The notes under the pieces are model-generated. The model was not told the DNA's origin, made no database searches, and worked only from the letters and a program-made list of their open reading frames with translations. From Cupriavidus sp. 2SB (GTDB taxonomy: Bacteria > Pseudomonadota > Gammaproteobacteria > Burkholderiales > Burkholderiaceae): 64,000 nucleotides of DNA. This document shows positions 1-8,889 of this stretch, piece after piece (the first letter of the stretch is position 1; the number at the start of each line of letters is the position of its first letter). A program made the position numbers and the translations under genes. Location: positions 1-64,000 of the forward strand of contig NZ_SCMX01000018.1 of NCBI RefSeq assembly GCF_005503625.1, given 5' to 3'.

Positions 1-5
1 CCAGC

Positions 6-3000
6 TCATCGCGACTTCCCTGCCCCCCGCCGCCGGACGATGACTTCGGCAAGTGCCTGCAGGTTGAACGGCTTGGCCAGGCAGGCATCGCAGCCTGCCT
101 CCCGCGCCAGGGGTTCTTCCTGCGGCACGGGTCGGCCGGTGACCGCAACCATCGGAATGTCAGCACAACGGGGGAGCCGTCGCAATTGCCTGACAAGCGA
201 ATAGCCGTCCATGTCGGGCAGATCCACGTCCGTGACCACCAGATCGAAAACCGATTCGTTCGCGATTTTCTCCGCCTGGGTGGCGTTGGGCACACCCGTG
301 ACGCGCGCTTCGTACAGCGCAAACAGGTCCGACATCGCCTGCAACGAGTCCTCGTGATCCTCCACCAGCAAGACACGCAGGTTGGCGAACAGGGAAAGGT
401 CGGCCGGCCTGTCGCCTGCCTGGCGATGCGCAAAGGACGCGTCCGTAGGCAGCCATACCGCGAAGCGCGTCCCCTGCCCTCTGCCATCCGAGAATACCTC
501 GGCGCGTCCGCCATGCAGTTCCGCAAGCTGACGTACCAGCGACAGGCCAATGCCGAGACCATGGGTCCGCGCACGTGAGGTCACGTCGCGCGCCTGCTGG
601 AACATGTCGAAGACGGTGCCGAGCGATTCACTGGCGATACCCACGCCGGTATCGATAACCTCCAGGCTGATCGCCACGGCCGTACGCTGCAGCCGGATGA
701 CCACCTTGCCGCCAGCCGGCGTGAACTTCAACGCATTGGTGACCAGGTTCCACGTGATCTGTTCGAGCCGGACGCGGTCGCCGTGGATGATGAATGGCTC
801 GGGTGGTGCATCGACTTCCAGTACGATGCCCGCCCGGGTGAAATCCACCTGCACGGCTTCCACGATGGCCTGCACGACGCCTCGCATATCGATGGGTGCA
901 AAGCGCAGCGTGAGCTTGCCGGTCTGGATGCGCGAGAAATCCAGCAGGTCGTCGATGATCTGCGCCTGGGTCAGCACGGATTTCTGGATCGAGTCCGACA
1001 CCTCCTGCACACGCCGGATATGCTGCGCCTCCGGAATGCGGGCCAGCATTTCCGCCTTCATATGAATCAGGTTCAGCGGGTTCTTGAGTTCGTGCGACAG
1101 GATCGCGATGAACTCGTCCTTCAGGCGACTGAGCTTGCGAACTTCGGAGTGGTCGGCGCGCTCCTGCGCCAGCACCATGTCCTTCTGCCCTTCCATCAGC
1201 TTGCGCCGGGTGGCGTCGTGGACGATCTTCGTGAAACCGGAGAAGCCCGGTACGTCGATGCGGCTTAGGAAGCCGCTGCAGAACACCGGCTCGCCACTCT
1301 TGGTGGCGTGCCAGCGTTCGTCTTCGGCGCGCCCGTTGGTCCGCGCCTTGTTCCGTTCGTGCAACGGCATGTCCGCCGCGACATCCTCGGCCGTGAAGAT
1401 GGCATCGAGCGGCTTGCCCAGCATCTCTTCGGAGCGGAACCCGAAGATGCGCGTGGCACCCACGTTCCAGCTCACGATCATGCCCTGATCGTCCAGCAGG
1501 ATGATGGCGAAGTCGTGCGTCTCCTGCGCGGCCAGCTTCAATTTTTCCTCACTGACGCGCGCGGCATTCTGCGCGGCCTTCTGCTCGGAAATGTCGATCA
1601 GCGCCAGCACCGCGCCGTCGATGCGGTCGTCATCGGTGCGGTACGGAATGACGCGGGCGAGGAAGGTCCGGCCATCCTTGCTGCGCACTTCCTTCTCGGC
1701 TTTCTTGAGGGATTCGAACGCGGCCCGCAGGTCCTCGACCATGTCGGGGTAATCGAGCCGGTGCGTCAGATGCTGCAGCGGCCGGCCACGGTCTCCGGGC
1801 AGGATGTTGAACAGCGTCTCCGCCGGCGACGTATAGCGCTTGATGTTGAGCGTACGGTCGACGAACACCGTTGCCACGCCCACTAGTGCAATCAGGTTCT
1901 GCAAGTCGTCGCTGACGCGGGCGGCTTCCTGCACCTTGGCGAGCAACTCGGAGTTGACGGTCACAAGCTCCTCGTTGAGCGATTGCAGTTCCTCGCGGCT
2001 CGCTTCCAGTTCCTCGGTGGCGGAGCGCAACTCCTCGTTCATCGCCTGCAGCTCTTCGTTCGACGCGCGGAGCTCTTCCGTGGAGTTCTGCACATCCTCC
2101 AGCGACGTGCGCAGGCGAGCCTCGCTGCCATCGAGTGCCTGCCGCAGGGTATCCATGGTCTCCTCGCCTGCTGGGTCCTCGGCCGCCGATTCGCCCTCGG
2201 GCAGCGGCGTCAGGATGTCGCAGGTAATCGAGATCAGGTCTTCGTCCCGCGCCCGATCGCGGTAGACGCGGAATGACAGGTCGACCATCGCCTCGCCGGA
2301 CGCCGTGGCCATGGGCACAGCGCTCTCGTCGCGCCGCCCCCGCACGCCGGTGCAATGCCGGATGGCCGCGCGGATTCGGGCGTGCGCATCTTCCCGGATG
2401 ATGTCGAAGAGGTTAACCGCCCGCGCATGCTGCGGATCGGCCGTCAGCCGGATGGCATTGGCCGACCGGTGAACGATGGTGCCGTCCGTGTGGATCACGA
2501 TGATGGGTGGCCCGAACAGTTCCAGCGATCGCGCCTGGCCCGGCGGCGTGGCAGCCATCTGTTTCACATCGATTGGCATGGAGAAATACGTTTGGCCGCC
2601 CCCGGAATAGGTATGCGCCTGCAGGCTGGCATACGTGGCCAGCCCCGAGCTCACCGCGCCGGGTTGCGCCCGATAGATGCGCTTGTGCTTGAGCACTGGG
2701 GTGAAAAGCTCCTGGGCGAAATCCGCGGATTCCGCCGTGCCGAGGAACAGCAGGCCGTTGGGCCGCAGCGAAAAATGAAACGCCTCCAGGACCTGGGTCT
2801 GCGCGCGGCGGTCCAGGTAGATCAGCAGATTGCGGCACGACACGAGATCGACGCGCGAGAAAGGGGGATCGTGCAGCAGGTTGTGCGCCGCGAAAATCAC
2901 CGTGTCGCGCAGCGACTTCACCAGGCGATAGCGGTCGCCTTCCTTGTTGAAATACTGTGCCAGCCGCGCCTCCGGAATGTCGTTGGCAATCGCGGCCGGA

Positions 3001-4139
3001 TAGCTGGCGGCGCGTGCGATGGCGATGGCATGCTCGTCCACATCGCTGGCATAGACCGTGATGCGCGGCCGATGGGGCAGGCGTCGTGCGAATTCGTCCA
3101 GGATGATGGCGACGGAGAAGGCCTCCTCCCCGGTGGCGCAGGCGGGCACCCAGGCGCGTATCTCTTCCCGGTCGTGGAGCCTGCGCAGCAGCTCCTTGCG
3201 CAGGGTGTCCTCCAGCGCGTCGAAGGCTTCCGCATCTCGGAAGAAGTTCGTCACCCCAATCAGCAAGTCGGCCAGCAGCTTCGAGGTTTCCTCGGGCATC
3301 GCGACGAGGTACTGCCGATACTCCTGCACCGTCTGCTGCCCGTTGACCTGCATGCGGCGCTCAATCCGCCGCAGGATCGTCCCGCGCTTGTAGTTCGAGA
3401 AATCGTGACGGGTGCGCGACCGCAGCGTATCGAGGATGTCGTCCACCGCCTTGTCCGACGAGGGCGACAACTGGGACTCTTCGGTGTCGTCGTCCGCAGC
3501 GTCGGACGGCGAAGGCAAATCGATGGCGGCGGCATTTCTCGCCAGTTCCAGCAGGCGCGGCACGATCTCCATGACCGGCAACACCAGATCCACATCCCCC
3601 GTGGCGATGGCATTGCGCGGCATTTCAGCGTACTCGGCTTCGGCGGGGTCCTGGGCGATGGTGATGCCGCCCCGCTCGCGCACCCGCGCGATGCCAACGG
3701 ACCCATCGGCGCCGGAGCCGGACAGCAGGACGGCTACCGCTCGGTCCCCATGGGCATCGGCCAGGCTCCGAAAGAACACGTCGATGCTGGTGGGCGGCAG
3801 ACGTGGCGGTTCGGGATCGGTCAGGCGCAGATACCCGTCCACCATCGAGAGCAGCTTGCCAGGGGGAATGACGTAGACGTTTTCCTTTTCCAGCGGCACC
3901 GAATGGGCCACCTGACGCACGCGCAGATTGGTGACGTTCTGGATGACGTCGTGCGCGTGGCTCGTGTGATCCGGCGACAGATGCAACACCACCACGAACG
4001 CCGCGCCCGTGGACGAGGGCGTGGACTCGAACAGTTGCAGAAGCGCCGGCACGCCCCCAGCGGAGGCGCCAATCCCGACCACCGGAAAGTCAGGGCCGGA
4101 ATGTTTGCGACCGATTGCGCTGCTGCTGGCTATTGCCAT
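6..4139 (-). CDS. CheB-CheR-PAS-histidine kinase-receiver hybrid signalling protein
   Basis: One 1377-residue cytoplasmic protein joins methylesterase, methyltransferase, sensor and kinase modules. The CheB core (about 15-200) shows GASAGG, LHLSPDH and SGSGADGS, carrying the Ser/His/Asp triad. The CheR part (about 230-490) has ACATGEEAF and SCRNLLIYL. A coiled coil rich in EEL repeats (about 665-750) leads to two PAS domains (about 750-985). HisKA follows (SHELKNPL, His near 1015), then HATPase and a C-terminal receiver with LLVEDHED and VVTDVDLP. The ATG at 4139 is chosen because GGAGA lies just upstream and CheB homology begins soon after; the 64 upstream in-frame residues have no homology. 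No chemotaxis genes are nearby, so a role in a non-flagellar stress pathway is inferred. No transmembrane segment is visible. Confidence 0.93.
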   Translation of the reverse strand: MAIASSSAIGRKHSGPDFPVVGIGASAGGVPALLQLFESTPSSTGAAFVVVLHLSPDHTSHAHDVIQNVTNLRVRQVAHSVPLEKENVYVIPPGKLLSMVDGYLRLTDPEPPRLPPTSIDVFFRSLADAHGDRAVAVLLSGSGADGSVGIARVRERGGITIAQDPAEAEYAEMPRNAIATGDVDLVLPVMEIVPRLLELARNAAAIDLPSPSDAADDDTEESQLSPSSDKAVDDILDTLRSRTRHDFSNYKRGTILRRIERRMQVNGQQTVQEYRQYLVAMPEETSKLLADLLIGVTNFFRDAEAFDALEDTLRKELLRRLHDREEIRAWVPACATGEEAFSVAIILDEFARRLPHRPRITVYASDVDEHAIAIARAASYPAAIANDIPEARLAQYFNKEGDRYRLVKSLRDTVIFAAHNLLHDPPFSRVDLVSCRNLLIYLDRRAQTQVLEAFHFSLRPNGLLFLGTAESADFAQELFTPVLKHKRIYRAQPGAVSSGLATYASLQAHTYSGGGQTYFSMPIDVKQMAATPPGQARSLELFGPPIIVIHTDGTIVHRSANAIRLTADPQHARAVNLFDIIREDAHARIRAAIRHCTGVRGRRDESAVPMATASGEAMVDLSFRVYRDRARDEDLISITCDILTPLPEGESAAEDPAGEETMDTLRQALDGSEARLRTSLEDVQNSTEELRASNEELQAMNEELRSATEELEASREELQSLNEELVTVNSELLAKVQEAARVSDDLQNLIALVGVATVFVDRTLNIKRYTSPAETLFNILPGDRGRPLQHLTHRLDYPDMVEDLRAAFESLKKAEKEVRSKDGRTFLARVIPYRTDDDRIDGAVLALIDISEQKAAQNAARVSEEKLKLAAQETHDFAIILLDDQGMIVSWNVGATRIFGFRSEEMLGKPLDAIFTAEDVAADMPLHERNKARTNGRAEDERWHATKSGEPVFCSGFLSRIDVPGFSGFTKIVHDATRRKLMEGQKDMVLAQERADHSEVRKLSRLKDEFIAILSHELKNPLNLIHMKAEMLARIPEAQHIRRVQEVSDSIQKSVLTQAQIIDDLLDFSRIQTGKLTLRFAPIDMRGVVQAIVEAVQVDFTRAGIVLEVDAPPEPFIIHGDRVRLEQITWNLVTNALKFTPAGGKVVIRLQRTAVAISLEVIDTGVGIASESLGTVFDMFQQARDVTSRARTHGLGIGLSLVRQLAELHGGRAEVFSDGRGQGTRFAVWLPTDASFAHRQAGDRPADLSLFANLRVLLVEDHEDSLQAMSDLFALYEARVTGVPNATQAEKIANESVFDLVVTDVDLPDMDGYSLVRQLRRLPRCADIPMVAVTGRPVPQEEPLAREAGCDACLAKPFNLQALAEVIVRRRGAGKSR

Positions 4140-4475
4140 GATGTCTCCGAGCCCTCTGCGGCGCAGTACGGCGCCGCGCGATACGTTCTGCTGCCTGATT
4201 GGCGATGACGAGAGACATTCCCTCCGGAAGCACGGAGCGCCACCACGCCAAACGCCAGGATGCGCGGCGGATTCTAGCCTATTCCAGATCACATGCGGGC
4301 GTGGGTATGCCGCGAACCGGACGGGCAGCACCCGTCCGCCATGCCCTCATGCTCCGCCTTTTTCGCGCCATTGGCAAAGGTATGGAATTTGCGTCGCTCG
4401 CATGCCTTCGATCCCCATCCCATGGCGGACACGGCAAGCAGCGTACTTGATGCAAATTCCCCACGGAGAACCGAC
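4140..4475. promoter_or_regulatory. Divergent intergenic region between the CheB-CheR hybrid and hemerythrin genes
   Basis: This 336-base stretch has no convincing gene. It must hold the start signals for the minus-strand hybrid kinase and the plus-strand hemerythrin gene. A perfect 8-bp stem (CGGACGGG, loop CAGCA, CCCGTCCG) lies at 4318-4338. It lacks a T tail, so its role is unclear. No strong sigma-70 consensus was recognised. Confidence 0.5.
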
Positions 4476-4940
4476 ATGGACAAGTCAAAAGTACCAGTCG
4501 AACAACGCCAGGCCATCGGCCTGCTGATGGACGACCATCGCGCCGTCAAGAAACTGTTCAAGCAGTTCGAAGCGGCATCCGGCCTGGCCGAGAAGCGATC
4601 CATCGCCCAGGAAACCTGCCAGCAACTGACAGTCCACGCGCAGATCGAGGAGGAGATTTTCTATCCCGCCCTGCGCGGCGCCTCAGACAAGCTCGACGAC
4701 ATGCTCGATGAAGCCAAGGTCGAACATGGCGTTGCCAAGGACCTGATCGCCGCCATCGAGCAGGATGACGCGGAGATGCTGGAGGCCAACTACAAGGTGT
4801 TGACGGAATACGTGGGACACCATGTGGAAGAAGAGGAAGGCGAACTCTTTCCTGCGGTGATCAAGGCAAAGATCGACTTGCGCGACGTTGCCACGCAGCT
4901 TGAATCCCGCAAGATGGAGTTGCTTGGGCAGCCGGCCTGA
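4476..4940 (+). CDS. Hemerythrin HHE domain protein
   Basis: A 154-residue protein of the hemerythrin-like HHE cation-binding family, which binds a non-haem di-iron centre and is linked to oxygen, NO or oxidative stress responses. Metal-ligand candidates are visible in order: LMDDHRAVKKLF, LTVHAQIEEEIFYP, VEHGVAKDLI and GHHVEEEEGELFP. The last two give the expected H-x3-E type ligands of the fourth helix. GGAGAA six bases upstream supports the ATG at 4476. It stands alone on its strand and is followed by a long hairpin at 4958. Its position beside a signalling protein and HdeA fits a stress role, which is an inference. Confidence 0.92.
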   Translation: MDKSKVPVEQRQAIGLLMDDHRAVKKLFKQFEAASGLAEKRSIAQETCQQLTVHAQIEEEIFYPALRGASDKLDDMLDEAKVEHGVAKDLIAAIEQDDAEMLEANYKVLTEYVGHHVEEEEGELFPAVIKAKIDLRDVATQLESRKMELLGQPA

Positions 4941-4957
4941 TGGTTGGTGTGTGCGGT

Positions 4958-4990
4958 GGCCCTGGGAGTCTGATTTCAACTCCCAGGGCC
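4958..4990 (+). terminator. Hairpin downstream of the hemerythrin gene
   Basis: A perfect 12-bp inverted repeat (GGCCCTGGGAGT and its complement) with a 9-base loop starts 17 bases after the hemerythrin stop codon. The T tail is poor, so it may act as a weak terminator or as an mRNA stabiliser. Confidence 0.6.
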
Positions 4991-5143
4991 GGCCCCAAGA
5001 CGCCCCACCGTCTACACCCTTGCCATTCCGTCTTTCCGGAATCGATAGTGCATCCTTGAAAGGGCCTCTCAAAGAACTTCCCTACCATCGCTCTCGACCG
5101 TGATGACCCTGTCATGGCAATCACACACCAATCTGGAGCGATC

Positions 5144-5488
5144 ATGAAACTGTCCACCCTTTCCGTAGCGCTGGCATTCCTCGCCGTACCCCTGATCTCC
5201 TCCGCAGCCACTAGCGATGCAAAGACCGACGCAAAAACCGTGAAGCCGTTCAAGATGTCCTGCGAGGACTTCCTGTCGGTGAGCGAAGCCTACAAGCCGG
5301 CAGTTGTCTACTGGGTAGCCAGTGTCGACAAGCACGGCGTTCGCGAGAACGACGAGATCGTGGTGGATGAACCGCAGATCGTGGACAAGCTCGTAGACGA
5401 GTGCAAGAAGACGCCGAAGCAGAACTTCGCCAGCAAGGTGAAGTCGTGGGTCAAGCAACGCGTCCTGTGGGTCGAGAGCAAGGTCTGA
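5144..5488 (+). CDS. hdeA: HdeA-family periplasmic acid-stress chaperone
   Basis: A 114-residue secreted protein. Residues 1-21 form a signal peptide ending in SSAATSDA. The mature part matches the HdeA/HdeB family: KMSCEDFLSVSEAYKPAVVYW near the start, and DECKKTPKQNFASKVK with the second cysteine, so the single disulphide of HdeA is possible. The family prevents aggregation of periplasmic proteins at low pH. GGAG before the ATG at 5144 supports this start over an in-frame ATG 30 bases upstream. A terminator-like hairpin follows at 5496. An acid-protection role fits the oxalate decarboxylase gene found downstream, which is an inference. Confidence 0.85.
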   Translation: MKLSTLSVALAFLAVPLISSAATSDAKTDAKTVKPFKMSCEDFLSVSEAYKPAVVYWVASVDKHGVRENDEIVVDEPQIVDKLVDECKKTPKQNFASKVKSWVKQRVLWVESKV

Positions 5489-5495
5489 CAGGCAC

Positions 5496-5519
5496 CGGGG
5501 GCGATGTCCGCCGCCCCCG
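5496..5519 (+). terminator. GC-rich hairpin after hdeA
   Basis: CGGGGGCG and CGCCCCCG form a perfect 8-bp stem with an 8-base loop, starting eight bases after the hdeA stop codon. There is no T run, so termination is likely but not certain. Confidence 0.55.
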
Positions 5520-5614
5520 ATCGTGGCAGCCGCGCGCTTCTGTGCTTAAATGCCGGCTGTTAGCGCCCGACTGCCACGCCCCTGTTTCTCCCAGCGTCGG
5601 GCCTCGATATCATC

Positions 5615-6523
5615 ATGGCCGACACCGACACCACCTGGCAATACTCCGAGCACATGCACGCCGACGTCACGCAGACGATCGTCAGCCGTGCCCTGCCGTA
5701 CTCGCCAGTCGGTATCACCCGCGTCAACACCAACCGGCGCCACTCCGGCTTGACGGACCCGTACGAACGGGAATCCGCTTACCTCGTCATTCTTCAACTG
5801 CAGCCGTTCGGAGAGCAGGAACTGTGGCTCGCGGGCAAACCCGCGCCGCACGTACCTTATGGCGCGGGCTGGCTGGCCATCTACGACCTTGAGCGCAACT
5901 GGTCGGCCAACCTGATCGGCGAGTATGACTGCATGCAGTTCTATATCCCACAGGCCGCACTGACCGAAACCGCCAAGGATCTGGGTATCCGCGCCGTGCA
6001 ACACCTGCATTGCCCGCCGCATCTTGCCGTGGCCGACCCCGTGGTCCACCACCTGAGCCTGGCGCTGCTTCCCGCGCTGGCGCATCCCGAACACGCCTCG
6101 GCGTTGTTCGTCGACCACATGGCGCTGGCGCTGCGCGCTCATCTTGTGCAGCACTACAGCGGCGTGCAGGTGCCATCGCGCCGCGTGCAGGCCGGGCTGG
6201 CCCCGTGGCAGGAGGAACGCGCCAAGGCACTGATCATGGCGCACCTCGACGGTGAAGTCCTGCTGGAAACCCTGGCGGAAGCCTGCGGCGTCTCGCGTGC
6301 GCACTTCGCCAAAGCCTTTCGTACGAGCGTGGGCATGCCCCCGCATCGCTGGATGGTGTTGCAGCGGATCGAACGCGCGCAGCACTACCTGCACCACACC
6401 CAATTGCCGCTTGGCGAAATCGCCCAACTGTGCGGCTTTGCCGATCAGAGCCATTTCACACGGACCTTCGGCCGGGTGGTCGGTGCCAATCCGCGCGAAT
6501 GGCGCCGACAGAAGCGACATTGA
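5615..6523 (+). CDS. AraC-family transcriptional regulator
   Basis: A 302-residue DNA-binding regulator. The C-terminal ~100 residues are a typical double helix-turn-helix: LLETLAEACGVSRAHFAKAF for the first HTH, then LGEIAQLCGFADQSHFTRTF and VVGANPREWRRQ for the second. The N-terminal ~180 residues are a divergent sensor domain with a cupin-like look, so the ligand is unknown. No strong ribosome-binding site precedes the ATG at 5615, but the homology fits this length. It stands between hdeA and a soluble histidine kinase. Its target cannot be told from sequence; the neighbouring stress genes are the first candidates. Confidence 0.9.
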   Translation: MADTDTTWQYSEHMHADVTQTIVSRALPYSPVGITRVNTNRRHSGLTDPYERESAYLVILQLQPFGEQELWLAGKPAPHVPYGAGWLAIYDLERNWSANLIGEYDCMQFYIPQAALTETAKDLGIRAVQHLHCPPHLAVADPVVHHLSLALLPALAHPEHASALFVDHMALALRAHLVQHYSGVQVPSRRVQAGLAPWQEERAKALIMAHLDGEVLLETLAEACGVSRAHFAKAFRTSVGMPPHRWMVLQRIERAQHYLHHTQLPLGEIAQLCGFADQSHFTRTFGRVVGANPREWRRQKRH

Positions 6524-6671
6524 CGCGAGATTGACCCGTCAATGGCACCTCGCGTGCGGCACATTGCGGGGACCAAGCACACGTTTGTACAAAAGCGGCA
6601 CAGCGGTTCTATCCACTGGCGGCATCCGCTCGTAAAGTCCAGCATGCCACTGGATTCAAAGGACTTGCCGC

Positions 6672-7562
6672 ATGATCGCCGCCGAACACTCTTACCCCGC
6701 CGCGCGCCGTGATGCCCCTTCGCCCACCTCGGAGGCGGTTCAACTGGTGCGCGACATGGCGCAGGCATTCGAGCAGCGCATCCTGGCGGCCGAAGCCGCA
6801 TCCTGTGGCAATGCTGACGCCCTGCATACCATGCGGCATTGGGAATCCCACCTCGTCCACCTGTCGCGCGTGTCCACGCTCGGCACGCTGGCCGCATCCA
6901 TCGCCCATGAAATCCGCCAGCCGCTGACCACGATCCAGGTGGAAACGTATGCGATCCAGCGCTGGATGCACCGCGAGATCCCGAATCTGGCGGAGATCGA
7001 CGAAGGGGTGCGCCGTATCCAGGGAGAGTCCGAACGCGCCGAACGCGTGATCCGCAGCCTGCGCGCACTGATGCGTTGCGAACCCGCTTCCAGCCAGCCG
7101 TTTGCCATCGGCTCGGCCATTGCCGATGTCCTGCCCCTGATCGAAGCCGCGCTCCAGGAAGCCAATATCGCCGCCGAGATCGACATCGAGGCCGGCTTGC
7201 CCCTGATCCAGGGAGATCGTGTCCAGATCCAGCAAGTCGTGCTGAACCTGCTGCTCAATGCCATGGATGCCGTGCGCCATTGCCCGCAAGGCACGGCCGC
7301 ACTGCGGCTGTCGGCGCGGCGGCATGGCGTCTGCCAGGTGGTCATCGCGATCACCGACAACGGCAAAGGCATCGTGCCGGCGGATCTGGAACGCGTCTTC
7401 ACGCCCTTCTTCAGTACGCGGGCGGACGGCATGGGAGTGGGACTGGCCATCTGCCGGCTGATCGCGGAGGCCCACGGCGGCAACATCCATGCAACGAGCC
7501 AGCCCGGCCACACCACGATCACGATGCATCTGCCTGCCATCCGCGAAGCGGCAAATAGCTGA
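6672..7562 (+). CDS. Soluble sensor histidine kinase, minimal form
   Basis: A 296-residue cytoplasmic kinase with a short N-terminal region (1-60) that has no recognised sensor domain. HisKA follows with the phosphoacceptor His79 in AASIAHEIRQPL. The HATPase shows the N box (VVLNLLLNAMDAV), G1 (DNGKGIV) and G2 (GMGVGLAICRL). AAGGA upstream supports the ATG at 6672. The kinase core is clearly paralogous to those at 8890, 14430 and 20222, all sharing the S-R-V-(S/T)-x-L-G and IAHE-x-x-QPL pattern. No receiver is fused, so one of the FixJ-type regulators at 12907 or 13589 is a likely partner (inference). Confidence 0.9.
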   Translation: MIAAEHSYPAARRDAPSPTSEAVQLVRDMAQAFEQRILAAEAASCGNADALHTMRHWESHLVHLSRVSTLGTLAASIAHEIRQPLTTIQVETYAIQRWMHREIPNLAEIDEGVRRIQGESERAERVIRSLRALMRCEPASSQPFAIGSAIADVLPLIEAALQEANIAAEIDIEAGLPLIQGDRVQIQQVVLNLLLNAMDAVRHCPQGTAALRLSARRHGVCQVVIAITDNGKGIVPADLERVFTPFFSTRADGMGVGLAICRLIAEAHGGNIHATSQPGHTTITMHLPAIREAANS

Positions 7563-7579
7563 CAGATGCTTCTCTTTGC

Positions 7580-8101
7580 CTATCGCAGCAACCGCTTCAT
7601 CGCGTTCAGCAGCGATGCGGTGTCCGGTTCCCCGTCATATCGTGTGCCATTCAGGAACAGCGTAGGGGTGCCATTGACGCCGCTGTGCATGCCGCCACGG
7701 AAATCGGCTTCCACCTTGCTCTCGAAGTCGCCGGCGAATGCCCGCTGCGTCAGGGCGTCGGGCACGCCCAGGTCGCGCGCATAGCGCAGCAGATCCTCGT
7801 CTTCCAGTGCGGACTGGTTCTCGTAGAGCCGGTCGTGCATCGCCCAGAACTTGCCAGCCTGCCCCGCCGCCTCGCTCACCAGCGCCGCGGCACCGGCATG
7901 CGGATGCATGTCCACAAGCGGAAAATGCCGGAAGACTACCGCCAGGCGGGGCCCTAGCGCCTGCTGCAGATTCTTGATGACGAGATACATGCGCCCGCAG
8001 TACGGGCATTCGAAATCGCCATACTCGACCATGACGATGGGCGCATCCGCTGCACCCTGGATGTGGTCGGCGGGACCGACGGGAACCGTGAGGCGGGTCA
8101 T
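7580..8101 (-). CDS. DsbA-family thioredoxin-fold oxidoreductase
   Basis: A 173-residue thioredoxin-fold protein with the active-site motif ECPYCGRMY near residue 30. A cis-proline loop, VNGTPTLFLNG, lies near the end, as in DsbA and the FrnE/DsbG-like Thioredoxin_4 family. No signal peptide is seen, so it probably acts in the cytoplasm. The start at 8101 overlaps the stop codon of the peroxiredoxin gene by 4 bases (ATGA), which implies translational coupling. The pairing suggests it may recycle or work beside the peroxiredoxin. The gene converges with the kinase at 6672 with only 17 bases between. Confidence 0.88.
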   Translation of the reverse strand: MTRLTVPVGPADHIQGAADAPIVMVEYGDFECPYCGRMYLVIKNLQQALGPRLAVVFRHFPLVDMHPHAGAAALVSEAAGQAGKFWAMHDRLYENQSALEDEDLLRYARDLGVPDALTQRAFAGDFESKVEADFRGGMHSGVNGTPTLFLNGTRYDGEPDTASLLNAMKRLLR

Positions 8102-8604
8102 GACAACTCCTTGTCCAGTGTCTGCGTATCCGATTGCAATTGACCGAGGGCGGCGAGCACCCCATCGACGCCGGGATTGATTGCCAGCGGCGACACATAG
8201 CTCCAGCGAATTGCACCGTCGCCATCGATCACGAACAGCGCGCGCTCCGATGTGCCATCCGCTTCGCGATAGACGCCATATGCACGCGCCACGCCGCCTT
8301 TCGGCTCGAAGTCGGCCAGCAGCGGGAAGTGCAGTTTCTTCTGGTCGGCAAAAGCGACGTGACTCCATACGCTGTCTACCGAGATACCGAGCAGCACGGC
8401 GCCATGGGACGCGATCTCGTGGCGAGCCGCATTGAAGAGGCTCATTTCATCGCCACAGACCGGACTCCAGTCCGCCGGATAGAAAGCGATCACGACGGGG
8501 CGGCCCCGCAGCTCATGCAGCGACACCGTCTGGTCGGGCGTGGCATGCAGGCGGAAATCGGGCGCCTGCTCCCCTTGCTTGAGACATGCGGCTGGTAGCG
8601 CCAT
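8098..8604 (-). CDS. Peroxiredoxin (AhpC/TSA-BCP type)
   Basis: A 168-residue thiol peroxidase. GEQAPDFRLHATPD and GRPVVIAFYPADWSPVCGDE show the peroxiredoxin fold and the peroxidatic Cys in the P-x3-(T/S)-x2-C loop. No obvious resolving Cys follows, so it may be a 1-Cys enzyme that depends on an external thiol such as the DsbA-like partner encoded next. Start at 8604 is chosen because AAGGAG lies seven bases upstream; that Shine-Dalgarno sequence falls within a longer in-frame extension beginning at 8619, so the extension is rejected. It is divergent from the kinase gene at 8890. Confidence 0.92.
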   Translation of the reverse strand: MALPAACLKQGEQAPDFRLHATPDQTVSLHELRGRPVVIAFYPADWSPVCGDEMSLFNAARHEIASHGAVLLGISVDSVWSHVAFADQKKLHFPLLADFEPKGGVARAYGVYREADGTSERALFVIDGDGAIRWSYVSPLAINPGVDGVLAALGQLQSDTQTLDKELS

Positions 8605-8771
8605 GGGAAGCTCCTTCATGAGGCGGTGCGAGTGGAATGACGACGCGTGGCGTGTGTCGCGCAATGCCGCGTCCGTCGCCTCATTGTTATCGACCCGCCG
8701 AAGCCGGGTTGGCTCGTCCGCCCGACGGTTTTCGTATGCGAACGACTTCGCGCCGTGTGTGGCAGCGTGCC

Positions 8772-8791
8772 ACTACGACAAAGGTCGTAGT
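8772..8791 (+). promoter_or_regulatory. Palindromic operator upstream of the GAF-PAS kinase gene
   Basis: A perfect inverted repeat, ACTACGAC-AAAG-GTCGTAGT, lies about 100 bases before the kinase start. A TATAGT box lies at 8814-8819 with no good -35 at the proper spacing. The palindrome would sit near -44, as for a class II activator. A very similar element precedes the giant kinase at 20222. A FixJ/NarL-type regulator is a reasonable ligand, by inference. Confidence 0.65.
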
Positions 8792-8813
8792 CCCATAGGC
8801 CCAAGCTCGCAGG

Positions 8814-8819
8814 TATAGT
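8814..8819 (+). promoter_or_regulatory. Putative -10 box for the GAF-PAS kinase gene
   Basis: TATAGT is a near-consensus -10 hexamer. The -35 region is unlike TTGACA, which fits activator-dependent transcription from the adjacent palindrome. Confidence 0.4.
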
Positions 8820-8889
8820 TGCGGGTCCCGTTGTCGTTCCCTCGTGTAGCCCCCGTCGTGTAGTCCCCTTACACCCTGTCAGCCCGAAG

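Noticed and set aside
2355-4208. Long plus-strand open frame of 617 codons opposite the CheB-CheR gene
   Set aside because: It is a mirror of the GC-rich coding frame on the other strand, with Arg/Gly/His-rich sequence and no family motifs.
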